The notes beneath the pieces were generated by a model, which ran no database searches, was not told where the DNA came from, and worked only from the letters and a program-made list of their open reading frames with translations. 64,000 bases of DNA from Terrirubrum flagellatum (lineage in GTDB: Bacteria; Pseudomonadota; Alphaproteobacteria; Rhizobiales; Beijerinckiaceae): contig NZ_CP091851.1 in NCBI RefSeq assembly GCF_022059845.1, forward strand, positions 2,108,001 through 2,172,000, given 5' to 3'. Within the stretch, counting starts at the first letter, position 1. Each line of letters opens with the position of its first letter. Below are positions 52,161 through 59,629 of this stretch, one piece after another. The position numbers and the translations under genes are program-made.

Positions 52161-52275
52161 AGAGCATGGCGCGAAAAAGCGGGAACCGCTTTTTCGCAAA
52201 AACCATGCTCCAAAATTTTGGAGTCGATCACGTCCGCGCACTTTGATTGAGCCAATCAAAATGCGGCGTGATCTA
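52161..52275 (+). repeat. RIME-like two-palindrome repeat, copy D (short form)
   Basis: Begins AGAGCATGGCGCGAAAAAGC and ends CGGCGTGATCTA, without the GAGACGAACGCG insert. It sits between prkA and yeaH, and its last three bases form the prkA stop codon (TAG on the minus strand). Confidence 0.88.
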
Positions 52276-54216
52276 ACCCGCCTGCTTCACTCTCATATAC
52301 CATTCCACGAGCCGGCGCACCTGACGCTCCGTATAGCCGCGCCCGACCATGCGCTCGACGAACTGGCCGTGCTTGCTTTCGGTCTCGCCATCCTTCTTGG
52401 AGCCGAAGGAAATCACCGGCAGCAGATCCTCGACCTGCGAGAACATCCGCTTCTCGATGACTTCGCGGATCTTCTCGTAATTGGTCCAGGCGGGATTCTT
52501 GCCGCCATTGGCCGCCCGCGCGCGCAGGCAGAACTTCACGATCTCATTGCGGAAGTCCTTCGGGTTCGCGATGCCCGCCGGCTTCTCGATCTTCGTTAGC
52601 TCCTGATTGAGCAGCTCGCGATTGAGAAGCTGCCCCGTGTCAGGGTCCTTGAAGTCGACATCCTCGATCCAGGCGTCGGCGTAGTCGACATAGCGATCGA
52701 AGAGATTCTGCCCGTAATCCGAGTAGGATTCGAGATAGGCCTTCTGAATCTCATGGCCGATGAATTCGGCGTAGCGCGGCGCGAGCTCGGCCTTGATGAA
52801 CTCGATATAACGCTTCTCGGTCTCATCAGGGAGCTGCTCGCGGCGGATCGCCTGTTCAAGCACATACATGAGATGAACGGGGTCGGCGCCGACCTCGGTC
52901 GTGTCGTGATTGAACGTCGCGGCCAGAACCTTGAACGCGAAGCGCGTCGATGCGCCGTCCATGCCTTCGTCGACGCCGGCGGCGTCGCGATATTCCTGCA
53001 CGCTGCGCGCCTTGGGATCTGTCTCCTTCAAGCTCTCGCCGTCATAGACGCGCATCTTCGCGAAATAGGTGGAGTTCTCGTGCCTCGCGAGGCGCGACAG
53101 CACCGTGAAGCGCGCCAGCATTTCGAGCGTCGCAGGCGCGCAGGGCGCGCGGCCAAGCTCGGAGCCGGCGATCAGTTTGTCATAAATTTTCTGCTCTTCC
53201 GTGACGCGCAGGCAATAAGGCACCTTGATCACGCAGATGCGATCGATGAAGGCCTCGTTGTTCTTGTTGCTCTTGAAACTCCGCCATTCCGCCTCGTTCG
53301 AGTGAGCGAGGATGACGCCCGAGAACGGGATCGCGCCGATATTCTCGGTGCCGATATAATTGCCTTCCTGCGTCGCGGTGAGCAGCGGATGCAGCATCTT
53401 GATCGGCGCCTTGAACATCTCGACGAATTCGAGAATGCCCTGGTTGGCGCGATTAAGCCCGCCGGAATAGCTGTAGGCGTCCGGATCGTTCTGCGCGTAA
53501 TGTTCGAGCTTGCGGATGTCGACCTTGCCGACGAGGGAGGAGATGTCCTGATTGTTCTCGTCGCCCGGTTCGGTCTTGGCGATGCCGATCTGGCGCAGCC
53601 GGGACGGCTGGATCTTCACCACGCTGAAGCGCGAGATGTCGCCGCCGAACGCTTCGAGGCGCTTGAGGCACCACGGGCTCATCAGCCCGGTCAGCCGGCG
53701 TTGTGGAATGCCATAGCGCTCCTCAATGATCGGCCCCATCGCGGCCGGATCAAACAGATTGAGCGGGCTTTCAAAGACGGGGCTGATTTCGTCGCCCGCC
53801 TTCAGCACATAGATCGGATGCGTCTCCATGAGCGACTTCAGCCGCTCCGCGAGCGAGGATTTGCCGCCGCCGACGGGACCGAGCAGGTAGAGAATCTGCT
53901 TGCGCTCTTCGAGCCCTTGAGCCGCGTGACGGAAGAAGGAGACTATTCTCTCAATTGTCTCTTCCATTCCGTAGAATCCGGCGAATGCCGGATAAATCCG
54001 TATTGTCCTGTTCAAAAAAATTCGGCCAAGGCGGGCGTCCTTGGCCGTGTCGATCATCTGAGGCTCGCCAATCGCGGCGAGAAGTCGTTCTGCGGCGTTC
54101 GCGTAGAGCAAGGGATCGCCCCGGCACGCCTCCAGATATTCCGTGATGGAGAGTTCAGTTTCTCTTCGCGCTTCAAAGGAGCGAGCGAAGGCGTTGAAAA
54201 GAGAATCGTTGTACAT
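52273..54216 (-). CDS. prkA: PrkA serine protein kinase (YeaG-like)
   Basis: A 647-residue protein with an N-terminal AAA+ domain and a C-terminal kinase-like domain. Marks: DARLGRIFLNRTIRIYPAFA, Walker A LLGPVGGGKSSLAERLKSL, ILAHSNEAEWRSFKSNKNNE, and VLEQAIRREQLPDETEKRYI. AAGAGGGGCC precedes ATG 54216. The stop codon TAG is the edge of a RIME-like repeat. In other bacteria PrkA links carbon or nitrogen stress to stationary-phase physiology, in an operon with yeaH and spoVR as here. Confidence 0.95.
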   Translation of the reverse strand: MYNDSLFNAFARSFEARRETELSITEYLEACRGDPLLYANAAERLLAAIGEPQMIDTAKDARLGRIFLNRTIRIYPAFAGFYGMEETIERIVSFFRHAAQGLEERKQILYLLGPVGGGKSSLAERLKSLMETHPIYVLKAGDEISPVFESPLNLFDPAAMGPIIEERYGIPQRRLTGLMSPWCLKRLEAFGGDISRFSVVKIQPSRLRQIGIAKTEPGDENNQDISSLVGKVDIRKLEHYAQNDPDAYSYSGGLNRANQGILEFVEMFKAPIKMLHPLLTATQEGNYIGTENIGAIPFSGVILAHSNEAEWRSFKSNKNNEAFIDRICVIKVPYCLRVTEEQKIYDKLIAGSELGRAPCAPATLEMLARFTVLSRLARHENSTYFAKMRVYDGESLKETDPKARSVQEYRDAAGVDEGMDGASTRFAFKVLAATFNHDTTEVGADPVHLMYVLEQAIRREQLPDETEKRYIEFIKAELAPRYAEFIGHEIQKAYLESYSDYGQNLFDRYVDYADAWIEDVDFKDPDTGQLLNRELLNQELTKIEKPAGIANPKDFRNEIVKFCLRARAANGGKNPAWTNYEKIREVIEKRMFSQVEDLLPVISFGSKKDGETESKHGQFVERMVGRGYTERQVRRLVEWYMRVKQAG

Positions 54217-54835
54217 GGCCCCTCTTGCCGGTTAGCCCTTCCAGGGACGCAAAAGACGCGTGACGCTTATTGTACCATGATATAGGAGCGTCTTCCCGCG
54301 AATCGATACTGGCTTCTTGAAATTGTGATGCCGAGGTCCGCTCACCGGCAATACGTACAATTATGCATCAAGCAGGTTTGTTTTGGGCGCCTGCCAAGAA
54401 ATTGGGCGTTCGCGAGACTTGGTCCGACAGAGTTGCTTGCCGGCAACAGTTCGGCGCCCGCAGACGCAAAGCGCGCTTTGGGACAATTGTCGGGCGGCGG
54501 CGCTATCAGCGCGCTTCCAGTCCGCTTAGCCTGCATTCGCGCCTAGGCGGAATCGCGGCGAACCGGTCATCATCACATTTTGGGCGATAAAGCACTGAAC
54601 GCGTTTGATTAAACGTCGCTTCTCGCGACTGCGCTCCAGCAATTTCGCCATCGCTTTTCTTCTTTTCTCCCTCCGCCGGCGTCCTGTTCGCCGCCCGAAC
54701 CTGGCAAGATCGGATGCCCATCTCGCCCCGCGGTTGTTGAGTTCACCGCCCAATAGGAATACGCGCGAGCGAGGACGCTGAAGGTTGCAGAGATTGTCCT
54801 GAGGCGAGCGGCAAACGTCGAGGGGCGACCAACAG
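54217..54835. promoter_or_regulatory. Gene-free stretch with the prkA promoter
   Basis: No supported gene; open frames here are short with irregular composition. A TTGTACCATGATATAGGAGC segment at about 54271-54290 lies in the region where the prkA promoter is expected. The part 54325-54560 is mixed in composition and contains no repeat that I can see. The last 200 bases lead into the MFS gene. Confidence 0.4.
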
Positions 54836-56038
54836 ATGAGCAGCAGCGTCTGCGCCGCCAGCCGAAATTCAAATGAGGGCGTTCGGGCGGGGATATTCGA
54901 TATCCGCCGTCTGACCATCATCGCCATATTCGCCTTGCACGGGGCCATCGTCGGCAGCCAGCTTTCGCGCCTCGCCGAAATCCAGGCGGCGATCGGGCTC
55001 GCCAAGGACCAGTTCGGGATCGCGCTCATCGGCGTTCCGGCCGGAGCGATCTGCGGCTCGCGGCTTGTCGGTCGCTTTCTCGAACGCGCTGGCGTACGTC
55101 TCGTCCTGCTGCTGGGAATTCCCTACTTCGCCGCCGCCCTGACCCTTCTGCCTTTCGCGTTCAATACGCTTTCACTCTTCGGCTGCCTGCTCTTGCTTGG
55201 TCTTGGCCTGTCCGGCGTCAATGTGACAATGAATGTCGAGGCGGACAGGATCGAAGCCGCAACAGGCGCCCGATTGATGAACCGCTGTCACGCCATTTGG
55301 GCCGTCGGCTTCCTCTGCGCCTCGTTGGGCGGAACCGCCGCCGTGGCGGCCGGCCTGTCGCCGTCCATGCATTTCGTGAGCATTCTGCTCGTGTCGGTCG
55401 GCGCCACTGTGTTCATCGTCCTGCCGATGAGGCCAAGCCCGGCGCGTGAACATCACGGGGGCGTCAAGGCGAAGCGCTTCGCCGCGCCCACCATCGGCGT
55501 CCTGCTTATTCTCGGCTTCGCCGTCTCGGGCATTGTCCTTGAAGGCTCATCGCGAAACTGGTCGATCATCTATCTCAGGGACGATTTCGCCGCTTCGGAC
55601 TGGGTCGCGACGCTCGCGCTTCCATCCTTCGTGATGTGGCAGATGATTGGCCGGTTTGCAGCCGACGGCCTGATTGATCGCTTTGGCCCTGTGGCTGTCG
55701 CGCGGGCGCTCGCTGCGCTGTCGCTGCTGGGCCTTGCGATGGTCGCGATGGCGCATTCCATCGCTCTGGCGCTCATTGGCTTCGCATTCATCGGATTTGG
55801 CGTCAGCACGACGCATCCGCAGGCGATTTCCGCAGCCGCTCAACTTGGCGATCGACCTTCCTCGCTCAATGTCGCCGCCCTTTCCACGGCGCAAATCGCC
55901 ATTGGCTTCTTTGCGCCGCCCGCCTTCGGGTTGATCGCCGCCGGCGTTGGAATTCGCCTCTCATTCCTGTTGATTGCGCCGCTTCCGATCATCGCCATCT
56001 TCTTCGCGCGCTATCTCGCGCCGGCCAGGCGGCCATGA
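54836..56038 (+). CDS. MFS transporter, fucose-permease-like
   Basis: A 400-residue, 12-helix permease: IIAIFALHGAIVGSQLSRLA, then FGIALIGVPAGAICGSRLVG, NVEADRIEAATGARLMNRCH with AIWAVGFLCASLGGTAA, and FAFIGFGVSTTHPQAISAAA. The NxxG and glycine-rich helix pattern matches members of the FucP/YfkF-like branch. It is a single gene with no linked pathway, so the substrate cannot be named; sugar or drug efflux are both possible. Confidence 0.85.
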   Translation: MSSSVCAASRNSNEGVRAGIFDIRRLTIIAIFALHGAIVGSQLSRLAEIQAAIGLAKDQFGIALIGVPAGAICGSRLVGRFLERAGVRLVLLLGIPYFAAALTLLPFAFNTLSLFGCLLLLGLGLSGVNVTMNVEADRIEAATGARLMNRCHAIWAVGFLCASLGGTAAVAAGLSPSMHFVSILLVSVGATVFIVLPMRPSPAREHHGGVKAKRFAAPTIGVLLILGFAVSGIVLEGSSRNWSIIYLRDDFAASDWVATLALPSFVMWQMIGRFAADGLIDRFGPVAVARALAALSLLGLAMVAMAHSIALALIGFAFIGFGVSTTHPQAISAAAQLGDRPSSLNVAALSTAQIAIGFFAPPAFGLIAAGVGIRLSFLLIAPLPIIAIFFARYLAPARRP

Positions 56039-56055
56039 CCGAGCGGTCGCGCCGC

Positions 56056-56340
56056 TTACGCGTGACCTTCGCTGGAAACAGCCCCGGCCAGCTCCCGCAG
56101 CCGCTGCTCGAACACGTCGCGCACGAAGTTCTCGATCGCGAGCTGGGCGCTTTGCGGGAGGCAGAGATCATCGTCCCCGATATTTGATCGGACGGCGTCA
56201 ACCAGTTCTCCCTCGACGCGAAGGAATTCCTCGCGGTCGAACGGAGCGGGATACAACAGGGCGAACTTCTCCGCCGCGTCCGTCGCGATCCCTTCGATTT
56301 TGGGCTTCCATTGGTCGCCCATAAAATATTCGCGTTCCAT
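56056..56340 (-). CDS. Hypothetical protein, 94 aa
   Basis: A soluble acidic helical protein (KPKIEGIATDAAEKFALLYP, FDREEFLRVEGELVDAVRSN, AIENFVRDVFEQRLRELAGA). Composition and codon use look coding. The start is uncertain: ATG 56340 or ATG 56322 (MGDQWKPKIEG), neither with a strong ribosome-binding site. No family recognised. It converges with the MFS gene at 17 bp. Confidence 0.6.
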   Translation of the reverse strand: MEREYFMGDQWKPKIEGIATDAAEKFALLYPAPFDREEFLRVEGELVDAVRSNIGDDDLCLPQSAQLAIENFVRDVFEQRLRELAGAVSSEGHA

Positions 56341-56505
56341 GGAAGGGAAAAGCGCTTACCGCTTTTAATGTTCCTGCTGCGCCGCAGCAACGAATTCATG
56401 TCGATCTTTCGCCTGTTTTGCAACATTCAGCTTCATCAGGAATTGCCAGACTCATCGAAACGGCGCAGTTTTTCCCAATAAGAAGACGAAGCGGGTGAGG
56501 AAACG

Positions 56506-56589
56506 ATGTTAGCCTGGCTCGGAATCTGCTGGCTTCTCTGTTTTCTGGCGTTCATCGAGATCGCCAACGCGACCGAACGACGTTCCTGA
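56506..56589 (+). CDS. Probable 27-aa single-span membrane protein
   Basis: ATG 56506 is preceded by GTGAGGAAACG, a good ribosome-binding site. The product starts MLAWLGICWLLCFLAFIEIA and ends NATERRS, that is, one hydrophobic helix followed by a short basic tail. This is typical of small membrane proteins that modulate larger complexes. A terminator follows on the same strand at 56781. No family known. Confidence 0.5.
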   Translation: MLAWLGICWLLCFLAFIEIANATERRS

Positions 56590-56646
56590 CGCCTGCGAGC
56601 CGACGATAAGTAATCCTCCGAACTGACCGGGCCGAACGCGGGCGCT

Positions 56647-56772
56647 ATGAATAGTTTCGGCGCGGCGTCGGACGATGAGTCGGATTTCGAGCCTGGCGGG
56701 CGGCGACCGCCTGCGAAGAGCCTGGCCGGCTTAACCGGCCGCCTGCGTCGGGTATTGGTTTCTCCTCCTTGA
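56647..56772 (+). CDS. Possible 41-aa protein
   Basis: An open frame from ATG 56647 to a TGA ending nine bases before the terminator. Product MNSFGAASDDESDFEPGGRR then a proline/arginine-rich tail; acidic head, basic tail. Ribosome-binding site is weak. May be chance; its placement between the 27-aa gene and the terminator is the only support. Confidence 0.25.
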   Translation: MNSFGAASDDESDFEPGGRRPPAKSLAGLTGRLRRVLVSPP

Positions 56773-56780
56773 CACCTGCG

Positions 56781-56811
56781 GCCCCGGGCTTCGGCTTCGG
56801 GGCTTTTCTTT
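56781..56811 (+). terminator. Rho-independent terminator
   Basis: GCCCCG / CGGGGC stem (56781-56786 with 56798-56803) enclosing GGCTTCGGCTT, followed by TTTTCTTT. Reads on the plus strand, so it implies a plus-strand transcript from the otherwise empty 56341-56780 region. Confidence 0.75.
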
Positions 56812-56837
56812 GAGAAACGGGGCGACACGAACGCCGG

Positions 56838-57242
56838 CTATGCCGGGTCCAGTTTGATGTCCAGAGAAGGCGGATAGGAGTAGGCGGCGCCGGTGGTTTC
56901 GTCGAGGAACTGCTCCATCGAGGCCAGAACGCCCTTTCCGCCGCGTGCAGCTTCCGCCTTGAGAACCCTTTGATGGCGAACAAAGCCAGGCGCGGTGCAA
57001 ACGACAAGAATGTCCCGCGAATTCCTGGCTACGATCAGATTGGTCGTTCCGCGCACGTCCCCAAGGATTTCCACGGGTCTTTCGGCGTCGATGGTGGACC
57101 GTGTCAGCCGGCAAATCGCTGTTTCCGGCGAAACGGCAATGGTGATCGATTGAACCGTATCGCCGGCAAGGCTCGCGCAGCTCGCGACAGCTGCGGCAGG
57201 CGAAAGCGAAATCAATCTGCGCAACATGATTTTTATCGACAT
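56838..57242 (-). CDS. Probable small lipoprotein, 134 aa
   Basis: ATG 57242 (MSIKIMLRRLISLSPAAAVA followed by SC) gives a short basic N-terminus, a hydrophobic stretch and a VASC lipobox, so lipidation at the Cys is likely. The mature part is beta-rich: SITIAVSPETAICRL, RPVEILGDVRGTTNLIVARN, ILVVCTAPGFV, then a short TTGAAYSYPPSLDIKLDPA end. No family recognised. It may sit in the inner or outer membrane facing the periplasm. Confidence 0.68.
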   Translation of the reverse strand: MSIKIMLRRLISLSPAAAVASCASLAGDTVQSITIAVSPETAICRLTRSTIDAERPVEILGDVRGTTNLIVARNSRDILVVCTAPGFVRHQRVLKAEAARGGKGVLASMEQFLDETTGAAYSYPPSLDIKLDPA

Positions 57243-57354
57243 ATCAGACCCGGAGACATCGTAAATACCCACCATTTAACGGAAGCATGACGTGAATGTT
57301 CCCGTCTGCTTGAGTCGCTCATGGTTGAGTATCGAGTATCCGCCGGCCGGCGAC

Positions 57355-57494
57355 AGAGCATGGCGCGAAAAAGTGGGAACCGGTTTTTCCGAGACGAACG
57401 CGAGCGTTCGCTCTGCGAAGGCCATGCTCTAAATTTTTGGAATCGATCACGTTCCCGCATTTTGATTGATTCAATCAAAATGCGGCGTGATCTA
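57355..57494 (+). repeat. RIME-like two-palindrome repeat, copy E (long form)
   Basis: Near-identical to copy B: AGAGCATGGCGCGAAAAAG, the GAGACGAACGCGAGCGTTCG palindrome, CATGCTCT, then GCATTTTGATTGATTCAATC with inverse, ending TGATCTA. Lies 19 bp past the SDR stop at 57513. Confidence 0.92.
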
Positions 57495-57512
57495 GCGCGT
57501 CGAAGGCGCCGA

Positions 57513-58259
57513 TCAGGGCAAATAGGCCCCGCCATTCACATGCAGGGTCTGGCCGGTGACATAGCGCGCGCCGGGACCTGCGAGAAAGCGCACCATGGCG
57601 GCGACCTCGTCGGGCGTTCCCCGACGCCCGAGCAGATTGCCATGCGACTGGTGATGATGCGGCCGCCCGCCCGCGCGCGCCGTCTCGATCAGGCCCGGCG
57701 ACACCAGATTCACGGTCACGCCATCGGCGGCGAGATCGTGGGCTAGCGCCTTGGTGAGACCGTCAAGACCGGCCTTCGCCGCGATGACATGCGCGCGCTT
57801 CTGCGCGCCGAGATAGGCGGTCAGCCCGCCAATATTGATGATCGTCGCCGCATCGGACTTCTTCAGCGCCGGCAGCGCCGCCTGCGCGCACAAGAACGGC
57901 CCATCGAGCGCGATCGCCATGATCTCGCGCCATTGCTCCAAGGTCAGCGTCTCGAATTCGGTTTCGTTGCGGACTGCGGCGTTATTGACGAGAATGTCGA
58001 GCCGGCCAAAGCGCGCGACCGTCGCATCAACCATCGCTTTCACCGCGTCCGGCTGCGTCACGTCGGCGAGCGCGACCATCGCCTCGCCGCCTTTGGCCTC
58101 GATCTCGCCGACCACCGCTTCCGCCGACGCGCGATCGGCGCGGGTCGCCACTATCACCTGCGCGCCACCCTCCGCCAGCGACAACGCGATGGCGCGGCCG
58201 ATATTCCGCGCAGCGCCGGTAACCAGCGCGACGCGGCCGGCGAGTTCTCCCCTGCTCAC
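57513..58259 (-). CDS. SDR-family protein with altered catalytic site
   Basis: A 248-residue FabG-like protein: LVTGAARNIGRAIALSLAEG, ILVNNAAVRNE, and a C-terminal GPGARYVTGQTLHVNGG that is standard for the family. However the catalytic Ser position reads INIGGLTA and the YxxxK block reads VIAAK, so both Ser and Tyr are missing while Lys remains. The start GTG 58259 overlaps the mmgE/prpD stop by four bases (GTGA), which indicates coupling. It is the last gene of the carboxylate operon and presumably acts on an intermediate of that pathway. Confidence 0.87.
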   Translation of the reverse strand: MSRGELAGRVALVTGAARNIGRAIALSLAEGGAQVIVATRADRASAEAVVGEIEAKGGEAMVALADVTQPDAVKAMVDATVARFGRLDILVNNAAVRNETEFETLTLEQWREIMAIALDGPFLCAQAALPALKKSDAATIINIGGLTAYLGAQKRAHVIAAKAGLDGLTKALAHDLAADGVTVNLVSPGLIETARAGGRPHHHQSHGNLLGRRGTPDEVAAMVRFLAGPGARYVTGQTLHVNGGAYLP

Positions 58260-59629
58260 AGACGCGCCCCTGAGAGATCGACGCGGCCGCCTTCCGCAAT
58301 CGCGCCCAGCGCCGCGCGCAGCGTCGCGATCCGTCTTGAGTCCGCGCCGCCGAAGCGCATGTTGGCCTCGAACTTGGCTTCGAGCTCCGCGTCGCTTAGC
58401 GGCTCGCGCGCGCCGCCGCGCATATGCGGCTGGCGGAATTCGCGCACCGTTCCATCGCGCAGCGTCGCACGGAGATGGCCGGTGAAGTTGCGGGGATATT
58501 CGTCGTTCGGATCGATCTGGTAGGAGACCTTCGCCGCAAGCGCGCGCGTCGCGCCGTCCATGACGCGTTCATCGGTGAACTGTCCAAGGCCCGCTTCGCC
58601 GTCGATAAATCCGACTGCGACGCAATAGGGCGTCGAGAATTTTCCGGCATAGCCATTCGGCGGCGCATGCTTCTTCGCCAGCGGCTCCCACAGCCGATGC
58701 ACGGTGCCCTCGCCGACATTGCAGGTGATGGAGACGATATCGTCCGCCTTCACGCCGCTCTTTGCGAGTTTCAGCGCGCAGTCAATAAAGGGCTGCGTCA
58801 TGGTTCCACAGGCGTAGGGTTTGAAGGCGATCGTCTCGATGATCCAGCGACGGCCGAGATCAGCGATCAGCGGCTCGAAATCAGGCGCCTTCGACGGCGC
58901 GAACGCCTTGTAGAAGCCGTGCGATCCCTCGAACACCGTAAGCGGCCCGGTGAAGCCGCTCTTCGCCAGCAGCGCGGCGCGAATGCCCGCCTGCGCCGCA
59001 GCGCCGGCGTGCAAACGCTTCGTCGAGCTGCCGTCGGCGAGATATTCGATGATGCCCGACGCGAGGCTCGCGGAAATTCCGAGCGCGCGCGCCATCTGCT
59101 CCTCGGTCAGGCCGAGCGCGGCGCCGACGCCGGCGGCTGCGGCCGGCGCGCCCATTACCGCCGTGGGATGAAAGCCCGCCTTGTGCGTCGCCTGCGGCGC
59201 GACGAGACTCATGCGGCACATGATCTCGGCGCCGACAGCGATCCCGCGCATCGCGGCTGCGCCATCGAGGCCGAAGCGCTCGCACGCCGCGAGCACGGCG
59301 GGAACAACGACGGCGCCGGCATGGACCGGCCCGCCCTCGAACGTGTCGTCATAATCTTCGCCGTGCGCGGCCGTGCCGTTCACCAGCGCCGCGTCGTAAA
59401 GGTTGAGCGCGCGCGCATGTCCGAACGCCGAGCAGGCGCCGGCGTCGACTGCGCTCGCCATCGCCGCCTGGACATAATCCTCGTTCCGCGCCGCGATCGT
59501 GAGCCCGACAATATCGAAGAGAAGACGACGGCATGTGGGGCGCGTCGCATCAGAAGGCTGCGCGGCGGCGGTGAAAGCCGCAATGCGCGTCGCAAGAGGA
59601 ATGGCGCCCGCAGGCGTTGGCGCGTTCAA
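58256..59629 (-). CDS. MmgE/PrpD family protein
   Basis: A 457-residue member of the 2-methylcitrate dehydratase / cis-aconitate decarboxylase fold. Blocks: RRLLFDIVGLTIAARNEDYV, NGTAAHGEDYDDTFEGGPVH (family signature HxxDYDD), HPTAVMGAPAAAAGVGAALG, and KPYACGTMTQPFID. The frame extends to 59998, but only from residue NAPTPAGAIPLATRI onward does it match the family. TTG 59629, with AGAGG upstream and a four-base overlap with the tctA stop, is therefore the start. It likely dehydrates or isomerises a di- or tricarboxylate brought in by TctABC. Confidence 0.88.
   Translation of the reverse strand: MNAPTPAGAIPLATRIAAFTAAAQPSDATRPTCRRLLFDIVGLTIAARNEDYVQAAMASAVDAGACSAFGHARALNLYDAALVNGTAAHGEDYDDTFEGGPVHAGAVVVPAVLAACERFGLDGAAAMRGIAVGAEIMCRMSLVAPQATHKAGFHPTAVMGAPAAAAGVGAALGLTEEQMARALGISASLASGIIEYLADGSSTKRLHAGAAAQAGIRAALLAKSGFTGPLTVFEGSHGFYKAFAPSKAPDFEPLIADLGRRWIIETIAFKPYACGTMTQPFIDCALKLAKSGVKADDIVSITCNVGEGTVHRLWEPLAKKHAPPNGYAGKFSTPYCVAVGFIDGEAGLGQFTDERVMDGATRALAAKVSYQIDPNDEYPRNFTGHLRATLRDGTVREFRQPHMRGGAREPLSDAELEAKFEANMRFGGADSRRIATLRAALGAIAEGGRVDLSGARL

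Noticed and set aside
54526-55029. Minus-strand open frame of 167 codons upstream of the MFS gene
   Set aside because: It overlaps the MFS start, has no domain and unusual composition for a gene here.
56436-56828. Minus-strand open frame of 130 codons
   Set aside because: Low-complexity Arg/Ser/Pro product, no ribosome-binding site, and it crosses the terminator hairpin; the plus-strand small ORF is better supported.
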